A stretch of DNA of 64,000 nucleotides from Spiribacter roseus (GTDB lineage Bacteria; Pseudomonadota; Gammaproteobacteria; Nitrococcales; Nitrococcaceae): positions 1,585,001 through 1,649,000 of the forward strand of contig NZ_CP016382.1 in the NCBI RefSeq assembly GCF_002813635.1, given 5' to 3'. This document shows, piece after piece, positions 38,452 to 47,347 of the stretch. Position 1 is the stretch's first letter; every line of letters starts with the position of its first letter. The translations under genes were made by a program, and so were the position numbers. The notes beneath the pieces are model-generated. The model was not told the origin of the DNA. It saw only the letters and a list, made by a program, of their open reading frames with translations, and ran no database searches.

Positions 38452-39499
38452 CCCGGGCGCCCCCGCTGCGGCGCGCATCATCATGCATGTCGACATGGAT
38501 GCGTTCTTCGCCTCGGTGGAACTCAAGCGCCGCCCCAGCCTCCGGGGCCAGCCGGTCATTGTCGGCGGGCGCGGCGATCCGGCCCGGCGCGGCGTGGTCT
38601 CCACCGCCACCTATGAGGCACGGGTGTTCGGCATCCACTCGGGCATGGCGCTGCGCACGGCGGCGCGGCTGTGCCCCGATGCGGTCTTTCTGCCGGTGGA
38701 CTTTCCCGCCTACCACGAGGCCTCGGCGCGGGTCTTCGAATGCCTGGCCGCGGTCAGTGAACGCCTGCAGCCAGTGGGGCTGGACGAGGCCTACATGGAC
38801 ATCAGCCATCGCAGCGATGACCCACTCGGCATCGGCCTGAGGCTGAAGGATGACATCCATGCCGCCACCGACCTGGTGGCCTCCGTGGGGATCGGTCCCA
38901 ACCGACTACTCGCAAAGATCGCCTCGGACCTGGAAAAGCCCGATGGGCTGACCCGGCTGCATCCCGCTGACGTGCCCGAGCGGGTCTGGCCACTGCCGGT
39001 GCGGACCCTGCATGGCGTCGGCCCGCGCACCGCCGAGCGGTTGGCCGGTCTGGGTGTGGAGACGGTCGGCGATCTGGCCCGGATGGGCCGGGATGGGCTG
39101 TCCACCGAGTTCAGTCCGCGGCATGCGCAGTCACTGAGCGACTCGGCCCATGGCATTGACGAGCGCCCCGTGCAGACGGAGCGCGTCCGCAAGTCCATCG
39201 GCCGCGAGCGCACCTTCCAGCAGGACTGCCGCAGCAGCGGGCGGCTCGATCATGAAGCGCGGCTGATGCTCGATGAGGTGCGGGGGCGGCTGACCGCCCG
39301 CCAGCTAGGCGCCCGGACAGTGACGGTCAAGCTGCGTTACCGCGACTTCACCACCCATACCCGGTCCCAGAGCCTGGCCAGCGCCACCGATGATCATGAG
39401 GCACTGGCGGCGCTGGTCCGCCAGTGCCTGTTCGCGCACCGGCTGCATCGCGCGGTGCGCCTGCTGGGCGTCCAGCTCTCGGGGCTGACGCCGCTCTAG
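38426..39499 (+). CDS. dinB: DNA polymerase IV
   Basis: A Y-family translesion polymerase. The 357-residue protein has the catalytic aspartates in MHVDMDAFFASVE near residue 20 and DEAYMDIS near residue 118, and the helix-hairpin GPRTAERLAGLGVETVGDLA. SIGRERTFQQD marks the little-finger domain. The 5' end overlaps otsA by 26 bases. An internal ATG at 38483 would trim the first 19 residues and is possible. It is the last of a five-gene plus-strand unit that starts at the YajG-like lipoprotein. Its stop shares CTAG with choX. Confidence 0.9.
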   Translation: MTSAAATTDPGAPAAARIIMHVDMDAFFASVELKRRPSLRGQPVIVGGRGDPARRGVVSTATYEARVFGIHSGMALRTAARLCPDAVFLPVDFPAYHEASARVFECLAAVSERLQPVGLDEAYMDISHRSDDPLGIGLRLKDDIHAATDLVASVGIGPNRLLAKIASDLEKPDGLTRLHPADVPERVWPLPVRTLHGVGPRTAERLAGLGVETVGDLARMGRDGLSTEFSPRHAQSLSDSAHGIDERPVQTERVRKSIGRERTFQQDCRSSGRLDHEARLMLDEVRGRLTARQLGARTVTVKLRYRDFTTHTRSQSLASATDDHEALAALVRQCLFAHRLHRAVRLLGVQLSGLTPL

Positions 39500-40443
39500 A
39501 GCCCCAGGTCGTCGCGCACGATGGTCACCGCACCGGTGCCATCGACGTTGGTCACGCCCTCAAGCCAGCGGTTGAGCAGGTCCGGGTTATCCATGATCAG
39601 TTTCTGGCCCGCCTCCATGGGGGACATTTCCTCGTTGATCACATAACCGCCCGCCTGGCTCTGCTCTTCGACCGTGTAGGCGTACTGCTCAAGGAGCCGG
39701 CCGACGTTGCTGCAGCGCTCGCTGTAGCCGGCGGTGGCGATGGTGTAGACCGTGGCGCCGCCCTGGTTGGGGCCGAAGTAATCGGCACCGCCGGTCAGGT
39801 AGCGCATGTCGATGTTGATGTTCATCGGATGCGGCGCCCAGCCCAGGAACGCCACCCACTCATCGCGGGGCACCGAGCGCTGCACCTGGGTGAGCATGCC
39901 CGCCTCGGAGGACTCCATGAGCTCCCAGTCGCCCAGTCCGAAGGCATCGTCGTCGATCATCGCCTGGATGGCGGCATTACCGTCGTTGCCGGCCTCGATG
40001 CCGTAGATGCGCCCCTCGAAGCGGTCCTGATAGTCATCCAGGTCGGCGAAATCGCGGACGCCGGCCTCCCAGACATAGTCCGGGACCGCCAGGGTGTACT
40101 TGGCACCTTCGAGGTTGGCACTGATCTGCTCGATCTCGCCATCGTCGAGATAGGGCCGGATCATGCTCTCCTGGGTGGGCAGCCAGAGGCCCAGAAAGGC
40201 ATCACGCTGGCCGTCGGCCACCGACTGGAAGGCGATCGGCACCGAGGCCGTGGTCAGCTCCACCTCGTAGCCCAGCGTCTCGAGCAGGTATTCCATGACC
40301 TCGGACTTGATGGTCACACCGGTCCAGTTGACGTTGGCAAGACCCACCGACTGGCAGCTCTCCGGCTCGTTGGCGCTGGCGTTCATGGCGGACAGTGACA
40401 CCAGAGCGGCACCGGCGACCGTCGCGATCATTCGGGTTTTCAT
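39496..40443 (-). CDS. choX: choline-binding ABC transporter substrate protein
   Basis: A 315-residue periplasmic binding protein of the glycine betaine/choline (OpuAC) class. The signal peptide is MKTRMIATVAGAALVSLSAM..ANA. Aromatic residues in NVNWTG, FLGLWLP, VPDYVWEAG and FLGWAPHPMN match the choline-binding aromatic box of ChoX. It is divergent from betIBA, so choline is the likely ligand. GGAG precedes the ATG at 40443. No ChoW permease or ChoV ATPase is in the window, so partners must lie elsewhere or be absent. Its stop shares CTAG with dinB. Confidence 0.88.
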   Translation of the reverse strand: MKTRMIATVAGAALVSLSAMNASANEPESCQSVGLANVNWTGVTIKSEVMEYLLETLGYEVELTTASVPIAFQSVADGQRDAFLGLWLPTQESMIRPYLDDGEIEQISANLEGAKYTLAVPDYVWEAGVRDFADLDDYQDRFEGRIYGIEAGNDGNAAIQAMIDDDAFGLGDWELMESSEAGMLTQVQRSVPRDEWVAFLGWAPHPMNINIDMRYLTGGADYFGPNQGGATVYTIATAGYSERCSNVGRLLEQYAYTVEEQSQAGGYVINEEMSPMEAGQKLIMDNPDLLNRWLEGVTNVDGTGAVTIVRDDLGL

Positions 40444-40494
40444 AGGTTCTCCAGATTTACCGACTCGTTTTGAGTGGCTTAAGCACACCACAAT

Positions 40495-40516
40495 ATTGAT
40501 TGAGTGGTCAATCAAT
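40495..40516. promoter_or_regulatory. BetI operator: perfect 9-4-9 palindrome
   Basis: ATTGATTGA-GTGG-TCAATCAAT is a perfect inverted repeat between choX and betI. It resembles the ATTGA..TCAAT dyads bound by BetI in other proteobacteria. A candidate betI promoter (TTGAGT at 40500-40505, TAGACT at 40523-40528, 17-base spacer) starts inside the dyad, so binding would block RNA polymerase. It also lies upstream of choX on the other strand. Confidence 0.75.
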
Positions 40517-40528
40517 GAAGATTAGACT
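40500..40528 (+). promoter_or_regulatory. candidate betIBA promoter
   Basis: TTGAGT (40500-40505) and TAGACT (40523-40528) are 17 bases apart, each a 4/6 match to sigma-70. The -35 box lies inside the BetI palindrome. Transcription would start near 40535, about 22 bases before the betI ATG. Confidence 0.45.
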
Positions 40529-40556
40529 GGCGGGCATTCGATCGGGAGGCGTTGGC

Positions 40557-41165
40557 ATGGCGCGGAAAGGAATGGAAACGGTGCGGCGCCGGCAATTGAT
40601 CCAGGCGACCCTCCAGGTCATCCATGACCAGGGGCTGCAGGCCACGACACTGGGCCGGGTCGGCCAGCAGGCCGGCATCTCCCCGGGTCTGGTCGCCCAC
40701 TACTTCGGTGACAAGCGGCATCTGCTGGCGTCGACCTACCTGTCGCTGGTGCGCTCGCTGGAGCAGGAATACCGCGCGGCACGGGCGGGAACGGCGGCCG
40801 GGCTGCCGCGGGTGCGGGCCATCATCGACGCCAACTTCGCCGCCAGCCAGTCCGATGCCGTCACCGTCAGCTGCTGGCTGTCGTTCTGGGCGCAGGTCAA
40901 CCATGTGCCCTCCATCGCCCGCATCCAGCGGGTGGTGACGCGCCGCCTCGAGAGCAATCTCACCCATGCGCTGGCGGCCTTTCTGCCGCGCGCCGAGGCG
41001 GTGCGACTCGCCGAAGGCCTGGGCGTGATGATCGACGGCCTGTGGCTGCGCGCCAGTCTGCGCACCGGCGGCGTGGATGTGGCCGCGGCCCGCGCCCTGG
41101 CCCATCGCTACCTCGACTCCGAACTCCATGCACTGACCGGAGGCCCGCATGTCCAGACCGCCTGA
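40557..41165 (+). CDS. betI: choline-responsive repressor BetI
   Basis: A 202-residue TetR-family repressor that is released by choline. The helix-turn-helix TTLGRVGQQAGISPGLVAHYFG is followed by DKRHLLASTY, a near-exact BetI match. LSFWAQVNHVPSIARIQRV in the ligand domain is also BetI-specific. GGGAGG lies about eight bases before ATG 40557. The 3' end overlaps betB by 17 bases. Confidence 0.95.
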   Translation: MARKGMETVRRRQLIQATLQVIHDQGLQATTLGRVGQQAGISPGLVAHYFGDKRHLLASTYLSLVRSLEQEYRAARAGTAAGLPRVRAIIDANFAASQSDAVTVSCWLSFWAQVNHVPSIARIQRVVTRRLESNLTHALAAFLPRAEAVRLAEGLGVMIDGLWLRASLRTGGVDVAAARALAHRYLDSELHALTGGPHVQTA

Positions 41166-42612
41166 GCGCCTGCTGTGGATCGACAACACCTGGGTCGACG
41201 CCCGGCAGGGACGACGCTTCACCACCACCAACCCGGCTACCGGCGAGCCCCTCGCCGAGGTGGCCGAAGCCGATGCCAGTGACGTCGACGCCGCCGTGCG
41301 CAGCGCCCGGGCCGCCCAGGTCGACTGGGCGGCGAGGTCCGGTGTCGAGCGGGGTCGCATCCTGGCGGCCGCCGCCGCCGCGGTGCGCGCACACCGCGAT
41401 GAGCTCGCCCGGCTTGAATGCCTGGATGGTGGCAAGCCCATCGCCGAAACCCCCGAGGCCGATGTCGATTCCGCGGCCGACTGCCTGGAATACTTCGCCG
41501 GTCAGGCCGGCAGCCTGCAGGGCGAGTACCAGGACGTGGCAGGCGGGTTCTTCTACACCCGCCCCGAGCCCCTCGGGGTCTGCGGCGGCATCGGTGCCTG
41601 GAACTACCCACTCCAGATCGCCGCCTGGAAAAGCGCACCGGCGCTCGCCGCCGGTAACGCCATGGTCTTCAAGCCCGCCGAGCTGACGCCGCTGTCGGCC
41701 CTGCGGTTCGCTGAGATCCTGGCCGAGGCGGGTCTGCCGGCGGGACTTTTCAATGTGGTCCAGGGCGCCGCGGAAACCGGTCAGGCCCTGACCCGCCATC
41801 CCGGCATCGACAAGATCTCGCTCACCGGCGAAGTGGGCACCGGCAAGGCGGTGATGCGCGACGCCGCCGACACCCTCAAGGCGGTCACCATGGAGCTCGG
41901 TGGCAAGTCGCCACTCATCGTATTCGACGATGCCTCGCTGGATGACGCCGTCTCGGGGGCGCTGCTCGGTAACTTCTACACCCAGGGCGAGATCTGCACC
42001 AACGGCACGCGGGTGTATGTCCACGAGGCGGTGATCGAGGCGTTCATCGACCGGGTCCTGACCCGCACCCGGCGGCTGACCATCGGTGATCCGGCCGATC
42101 CGGACACCGACATCGGCGCGCTGATATCACCCGCCCACCGCGACCATGTCCTCGAGTACATCCGGCGCGGCGAGGCGGAGGGCGCACAGCGCCTGATCGG
42201 GGGTGAAGCGGTGACGGTCGCCGGCTGCCCGGGGGGCGCCTTCGTCTCGCCGGCGGTGTTCCGGGTGAAGAATGACGACTGCGTCATCGCCCGCGAGGAG
42301 ATCTTCGGCCCGGTCATGACCATCCTGCCGTTCCGCGACGAGGCCGAGGTCATCCGGCGTGCCAACGACACGCCCTACGGCCTGGCCGGCGGGGTGTTCA
42401 CCCGCGATCTGTCCCGCGGCCACCGAGTGGCGGCGGCCCTGCAGGCGGGGGTCATCTGGATCAATCACTACAACCTGACCCCCATCGAGATGCCGTTCGG
42501 CGGCATGCGCCAGTCAGGGATCGGCCGCGAGAACAGCCGCCGCGCCCTTGACCACTACACCCAGCTGAAAAGCGTGTTCGTCGCCAGCACCGGCGTCGAC
42601 GCCCCCTACTGA
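41149..42612 (+). CDS. betB: betaine aldehyde dehydrogenase
   Basis: Oxidises betaine aldehyde to the osmolyte glycine betaine. The 487-residue enzyme has the catalytic cysteine in EICTNGTRVYVHEAV, the glutamate in MELGGKSPLIVFDDA, and the cofactor helix PAELTPLSALRFAEIL. GGAGG lies five bases before ATG 41149. It follows betI and precedes betA by ten bases. Confidence 0.96.
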   Translation: MSRPPERLLWIDNTWVDARQGRRFTTTNPATGEPLAEVAEADASDVDAAVRSARAAQVDWAARSGVERGRILAAAAAAVRAHRDELARLECLDGGKPIAETPEADVDSAADCLEYFAGQAGSLQGEYQDVAGGFFYTRPEPLGVCGGIGAWNYPLQIAAWKSAPALAAGNAMVFKPAELTPLSALRFAEILAEAGLPAGLFNVVQGAAETGQALTRHPGIDKISLTGEVGTGKAVMRDAADTLKAVTMELGGKSPLIVFDDASLDDAVSGALLGNFYTQGEICTNGTRVYVHEAVIEAFIDRVLTRTRRLTIGDPADPDTDIGALISPAHRDHVLEYIRRGEAEGAQRLIGGEAVTVAGCPGGAFVSPAVFRVKNDDCVIAREEIFGPVMTILPFRDEAEVIRRANDTPYGLAGGVFTRDLSRGHRVAAALQAGVIWINHYNLTPIEMPFGGMRQSGIGRENSRRALDHYTQLKSVFVASTGVDAPY

Positions 42613-42622
42613 CGGATCGCGT

Positions 42623-44284
42623 ATGCACACGGAAACCTTCGACTACGTCATCATCGGCGCCGGCTCGGCCGGCGCCGTGCTCGCCCACCGGCTGACCGAG
42701 GATCCGGACTGCCGGGTGCTGCTGCTGGAAGCCGGGCCCATGGATTACAGCCTCTGGATTCACATGCCCTCGGCCTTCGACAAGCCCATGGGCAGCCGGC
42801 GCTACAACTGGGGCTACGCCACCGAGCCCGAGCCGGCCATGGACAACCGGCGCATGGACTGCCCGCGCGGCCACGTGCTGGGCGGGTCCTCCTCGATCAA
42901 CGGCATGGCCTATGTGCGCGGCAATGCCCTCGACTATGAGGGCTGGGCGGATGACTTCGGCCTCGAGCAGTGGCGCTACTCGAAAGTGCTGCCGTACTTC
43001 CGCCGCGCCGAGGACTTTGATCAGGGCGCCAATGACTACCACGGCAGCGGCGGCCCCCTGCATGTGACCACCGGGGCGATGCGCAATCCGCTCTATCGGG
43101 CCTTCGTCGACGCCGGTGTGGCGGCCGGCTACCCCGAGACCGACGACATGAACGGCTATCAGCAGGAGGGCTTCGGGCCCATGTTCATGACCACGCGCAA
43201 CGGGGTGCGCTGGTCCACCGCCAACGCCTATCTGCGCCCGATCATGCGCCGGCCCAATCTGACCCTGCGCACCGGGGCGCTCACCGAGACCCTGCAGTTC
43301 GATGCCGACCGGGTCATCGGCGTGCGCTACCGCTATCGGCGCGAGACCCATGAGGCACGGGTCGACCGCGAGGTGCTGCTGTGCGCCGGGGCCATCAACT
43401 CGCCGCAGATCCTGATGCGCTCGGGCATCGGTCCCGCAGCGGCACTGCAGGACCACGGCATCGACGTCCAGCAGGATCTGCCCGGCGTCGGCGAAAACCT
43501 CCAGGACCACCTCGAGGTTTACGTGCAGTACGCCTGCCGCGAGCCGATCACCCTGTTCAGCGCCCTCAAGCCCTGGAACCAGGCGCGCATCGGCATCCAG
43601 TGGCTGACCACCCGCGGCGGGCTGGGGGCCACCAACCACTTCGAGTCGGGCGGGTTCATCCGCAGCGAAGCGGGCGTGCCCTATCCCAACCTGCAGTATC
43701 ACTTCATGCCCATCGCGCTCAGCTACGACGGCAGCGTGTCGGCGGACTGCCACGGCTTTCAGGCCCACGTCGGGCCCATGCGCCCCGAGAGCCGCGGCCG
43801 CGTCACCCTGTCGGGGGCGGATCCCGAGGCGGCCCCGCGAATCGTATTCAACTACATGGCCAGCGAACGCGACCGGCGGGAGATGCGCGCCGCCGTGCGC
43901 CTGACCCGCGAGGTCATCGAGCAGTCCCCCATGGACCGGTTCCGCGAGCGCCCCCTGTCCCCCGGGCCCGAGGTGCAGAGTGACGCCGAGATCGACGCCT
44001 GGGTGCGGGCCAATGGCGAGAGTGCCTATCACCCCAGCGGCACCTGCCGGATGGGAACGGCCGGCGATCCGCAGGCGGTGGTCGATGGCGACGGCCGGGT
44101 GCACGGCGTCGCGGGCCTGCGGGTGATCGATGCCTCGATCATGCCGCGCATCGCCAGCGGCAACCTCAATGCGCCCACCATCATGATCGCCGAAAAGCTC
44201 GCCGACCGGCTGCGTGGCCGGGCGACCCTCGACGAGCCGCAGCCCTGGTACCAGGCGGCCGACTGGTCGACGCGGCAACGCTGA
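42623..44284 (+). CDS. betA: choline dehydrogenase
   Basis: A membrane-associated GMC flavoenzyme that oxidises choline to betaine aldehyde. The 553-residue protein has the FAD fold [15 protein letters not shown], the GMC signature [34 protein letters not shown], and the active-site histidine in [11 protein letters not shown]. It completes the choline-to-betaine pathway with BetB. A candidate promoter for the next gene overlaps its stop codon. Confidence 0.96.
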   Translation: MHTETFDYVIIGAGSAGAVLAHRLTEDPDCRVLLLEAGPMDYSLWIHMPSAFDKPMGSRRYNWGYATEPEPAMDNRRMDCPRGHVLGGSSSINGMAYVRGNALDYEGWADDFGLEQWRYSKVLPYFRRAEDFDQGANDYHGSGGPLHVTTGAMRNPLYRAFVDAGVAAGYPETDDMNGYQQEGFGPMFMTTRNGVRWSTANAYLRPIMRRPNLTLRTGALTETLQFDADRVIGVRYRYRRETHEARVDREVLLCAGAINSPQILMRSGIGPAAALQDHGIDVQQDLPGVGENLQDHLEVYVQYACREPITLFSALKPWNQARIGIQWLTTRGGLGATNHFESGGFIRSEAGVPYPNLQYHFMPIALSYDGSVSADCHGFQAHVGPMRPESRGRVTLSGADPEAAPRIVFNYMASERDRREMRAAVRLTREVIEQSPMDRFRERPLSPGPEVQSDAEIDAWVRANGESAYHPSGTCRMGTAGDPQAVVDGDGRVHGVAGLRVIDASIMPRIASGNLNAPTIMIAEKLADRLRGRATLDEPQPWYQAADWSTRQR

Positions 44285-44309
44285 TACGGATCGTCTTCTG
44301 CGGTACAAT
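44281..44309 (+). promoter_or_regulatory. candidate promoter of the Pat-like acetyltransferase gene
   Basis: CTGATA (44281-44286) and TACAAT (44304-44309) are 17 bases apart, matching sigma-70 at 4/6 and 5/6. A short dyad, CTATG-CAA-CATAG (44314-44326), lies at the expected start site and could be an operator. The ribosome site AGGAG is near 44333. Confidence 0.4.
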
Positions 44310-44347
44310 GCTGCTATGCAACATAGTTCCAGCAGGAGTTCCGGCCG

Positions 44348-47053
44348 ATGACAGTCCGCAACCTCGATTACCTTTTCAAGCCGCGCTCAATCGCCATCGT
44401 CGGCGCCAGCCGGCGGCCCGGATCGGTCGGCGCGGTACTGGCCCGCAACCTGTTCAACGGCGGCTTCGACGGCCCGATCATGCCGGTCAACCCCAAGCAC
44501 CAGTCCATCGAGGGGGTGCTGAGCTACAAATCCATTGATGAGCTGCCGGTCACCCCGGATCTGGCGGTGGTCTGCACCCCGCCCAAGACCGTGCCCGAGG
44601 TGGTCCGCCAGCTGGCCGAACGCGGCACCCGCGGCGTGGTGGTCATCACCGCCGGCTTCGGCGAGGGCGACGATGACGAGGGCATGGAACTGCGACAGCA
44701 GGCGCTGGATGCCGCGCGCCCGCATCTGACCCGCATCATCGGCCCCAACTGCCTGGGCATTCTGGTCCCCGGGTTCGGCCTCAATGCCAGCTTCGCCCAT
44801 CTGGCGCCCCCCGAGGGCCGCATCGCCTTCGTCACCCAGTCCGGCGCGATCGTCACGTCGGTGCTCGACTGGGCCGAGCGTCGCGGGATCGGGTTTTCGC
44901 ACATGATCTCGCTGGGCGACATGGCCGACGTCGACTTCGGCGATACCATCGACTATCTCGCCAGCGACCCCAACACTCGGGCCATCCTGCTCTATGCCGA
45001 GGCGATCACCGACGCCCGCAAGTTCATGTCGGCCGCCCGGGCGGCGGCGCGCATGAAGCCGGTGATCGTGGTCAAGTCGGGGCGCCATGCGGCCAGCGCC
45101 CAGGCGGCGGCGTCGCATACCGGCGCCCTCGCCGGCTCGGACAAGGTCTATGACGCGGCCTTCCGGCGCGCCGGCATGCTGCGGGTGGACACCCTCGGCG
45201 AGCTGTTCGCCGCCGTCGAGACCCTCGCCACCACCGGCACACCCAACGGCGACCGGCTGGCGATCCTGACCAACGGCGGGGGCATCGGCGTACTGGCCAC
45301 CGATGCGCTGATCGGCCACGAAGGCAAGCTCGCCACCCTGCCGGATCACACGGTGCAGGCCCTCAACGAGGTGCTGCCACCCACCTGGTCCCACGGCAAC
45401 CCGGTGGACATCATCGGTGACGCCCCGGGCAAACGCTACGCCGACTCCCTGGCGGTGCTGGCGGATAGCGACGCCGCCGACGCCATTCTGGTCCTCAACT
45501 GCCCCACGGCGGTGTCCGACAGCATGGATGCCGCTGAGGCAGTGATTGCCGAGCAGAGCCGCCAGCAGTCGCAGCCCGGGCGTCGCGACAGACAGCCCAA
45601 GCTGCTGACCTGCTGGGTCGGCGAGCATACGGCGCAGAACGCGCGCCGGCGTTTCTCCGAAGCCGACATCCCCAGCTACACAACGCCGGAAGGCGCCGTG
45701 CGGGCGTTCATGCACATGGTGGCCTACCGCCGCAACCAGGAGCAGCTGCTCGAGACGCCACCGTCGGTGCCGGAGCTGTTCACGCCGGATTACGAGACGG
45801 CCAACCGGCTGGTGGAACAGGCCGCCGCCGAGAACCGCGAGATCCTCAGTGAACCCGAGGCCAAGCAGCTGCTGGCCGCGTTTGGCGTCGAGGTGGTCGC
45901 CACGGAGGTCGCCGAGTCACCGGAGGCGGCGGCGGATGCCGCCGAGCGGCTGGGGTATCCGGCCGCCATCAAGATCCTCTCGAAGGACATCACGCACAAA
46001 AGCGATGTCGGTGGTGTCGCCCTCGATCTTGAGGATCACGACGCGGTCTATCGCGCCGCCGAGGCCATGCGCCGCCGCGTGGCGGAGACCTATCCGGACG
46101 CCGACCTGCAGGGTTTCAGCGTCCAGCCCATGGTCAAGCGGGCCGGGGCGTGGGAGCTGATCGCCGGGTTTACCGAGGACGCGCAGTTCGGCCCGGTGGT
46201 GCTGTTCGGTCAGGGTGGCACAGCGGTCGAGGTCATCAAGGACCAGTCGCTGGCGCTACCGCCGCTCAACATGAAACTCGCCAACGACATGATCGAGCGC
46301 ACCCGGGTCTACGACCAGCTACAGGGCTATCGCGACCGCCGGCCGGCGGATCTCGATGCCATCGCCCTCACCCTGACGCGCATCGCCCAGATCGCCGCCG
46401 ACATCTCGCGGGTCAAGGAGCTGGACATCAACCCGCTGCTGGCCTCGGCGGACGGGGTGGTGGCCCTGGACGCCCGGGTGCGCATCGGCGAGAACGGCAC
46501 CGGCACGCGGCGCCTGGCGATCCGGCCCTATCCGCGCCAGCTCGAGAAGACCGTGGTGGCCGACGACGGCGCCGAGTACCTGCTGCGGCCCATCGTCCCC
46601 GAGGACGAGCCGGCCCTGCACCGGGCGTTCGCCCATCTGACGCCCGAGCAGATCCGGCTGCGCTTCTTCGCCCCCATGAAGCAGATGAGCCACATGGCCG
46701 CGGCGCGGTTCACGCAGATCGACTACAACCGCGAAATGGCGCTCATCATCACCGATGCCGACAAGGTGCCGGGCGAGGCCGAGATGTACGGCGCGGTGCA
46801 CATCCATGCCGATCCGGACGATGAAAAGGCCGAGTACTCGATCATCGTGCGCCACGACCTGACCCGGCAGGGGCTGGGCCGGCTGCTCATGGAGCATGTC
46901 ATCGACTACGCCCGGGACCGCGGCATCGGCGAGATCGAGGGTGATGTGCTGCGCGAGAACCAGCCCATGCTGGCGCTCTGCAGCCAGCTCGGCTTTGAGC
47001 AGCACACCGATGCCGAAGACCGCGACATCGTCCGGGTCTCGCTGCCGCTATGA
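44348..47053 (+). CDS. acyl-CoA ligase-like / GNAT protein acetyltransferase (Pat type)
   Basis: A 901-residue multi-domain enzyme. Order: CoA-binding Rossmann domain (SIAIVGASRRPGSVG), succinyl-CoA-ligase-like domain with AASHTGALAGSDKVYDAAFR, ATP-grasp domain (EAKQLLAAFGVEVV, IKILSKDITHKSDVGGV), and a C-terminal GNAT domain (YSIIVRHDLTRQGLGRLLME). This is the layout of E. coli PatZ (YfiQ), which acetylates acetyl-CoA synthetase and other proteins. Unlike PatZ, the SHTGALAG stretch keeps the histidine that carries phosphate in ADP-forming acyl-CoA ligases. So it might be an active ligase as well as an acetyltransferase. It overlaps the convergent csoR-like gene by six bases. Confidence 0.9.
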   Translation: MTVRNLDYLFKPRSIAIVGASRRPGSVGAVLARNLFNGGFDGPIMPVNPKHQSIEGVLSYKSIDELPVTPDLAVVCTPPKTVPEVVRQLAERGTRGVVVITAGFGEGDDDEGMELRQQALDAARPHLTRIIGPNCLGILVPGFGLNASFAHLAPPEGRIAFVTQSGAIVTSVLDWAERRGIGFSHMISLGDMADVDFGDTIDYLASDPNTRAILLYAEAITDARKFMSAARAAARMKPVIVVKSGRHAASAQAAASHTGALAGSDKVYDAAFRRAGMLRVDTLGELFAAVETLATTGTPNGDRLAILTNGGGIGVLATDALIGHEGKLATLPDHTVQALNEVLPPTWSHGNPVDIIGDAPGKRYADSLAVLADSDAADAILVLNCPTAVSDSMDAAEAVIAEQSRQQSQPGRRDRQPKLLTCWVGEHTAQNARRRFSEADIPSYTTPEGAVRAFMHMVAYRRNQEQLLETPPSVPELFTPDYETANRLVEQAAAENREILSEPEAKQLLAAFGVEVVATEVAESPEAAADAAERLGYPAAIKILSKDITHKSDVGGVALDLEDHDAVYRAAEAMRRRVAETYPDADLQGFSVQPMVKRAGAWELIAGFTEDAQFGPVVLFGQGGTAVEVIKDQSLALPPLNMKLANDMIERTRVYDQLQGYRDRRPADLDAIALTLTRIAQIAADISRVKELDINPLLASADGVVALDARVRIGENGTGTRRLAIRPYPRQLEKTVVADDGAEYLLRPIVPEDEPALHRAFAHLTPEQIRLRFFAPMKQMSHMAAARFTQIDYNREMALIITDADKVPGEAEMYGAVHIHADPDDEKAEYSIIVRHDLTRQGLGRLLMEHVIDYARDRGIGEIEGDVLRENQPMLALCSQLGFEQHTDAEDRDIVRVSLPL

Positions 47054-47347
47054 CCGGTACTTCATGATCTCCATGAGCTCATCCACGATCACGTCGGCAT
47101 CGCCCCGTTCGCGGGCGCTGGTGACGTGGTGGTGGAGGTGGCTGCGCAGGACCGTGTCACCCACCTTCTCCAGCGCGCCGTCCACCGCCTTCAGCTGGCG
47201 CAGGACGTCCACGCAGTAGACATCCTCGCGCTCGAGCATGCGGACGATGCCCTCGATATGCCCGCGGATCGAGGCCAGCCGCTGGCGGGCGGTCTCGCGG
47301 ACCGCCGGGTCAAGGGCGAGATGACAGTGCTCGACGGAATCGTTCAT
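47048..47347 (-). CDS. csoR: CsoR/RcnR-family metal-responsive repressor
   Basis: A 99-residue all-helical repressor. The metal-binding pattern is Cys-His-His: Cys in YCVDVLRQL (about residue 45), His in RSHL and His in HHHV (about residues 70 and 74), plus an N-terminal EHCHLA. Classic copper CsoR is Cys-His-Cys; the Cys-His-His form occurs in Thermus CsoR and in nickel/cobalt RcnR. The start overlaps the copA stop by ATGA, so copper is the likely signal. The candidate operator upstream of copA (49861-49884) is C/G-rich, as in CsoR sites. Confidence 0.85.
   Translation of the reverse strand: MNDSVEHCHLALDPAVRETARQRLASIRGHIEGIVRMLEREDVYCVDVLRQLKAVDGALEKVGDTVLRSHLHHHVTSARERGDADVIVDELMEIMKYRS

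Noticed and set aside
42461-44308. A minus-strand frame of 615 codons opposite betA
   Set aside because: It lies wholly opposite a gene with intact GMC oxidoreductase motifs and shows no recognisable domain.
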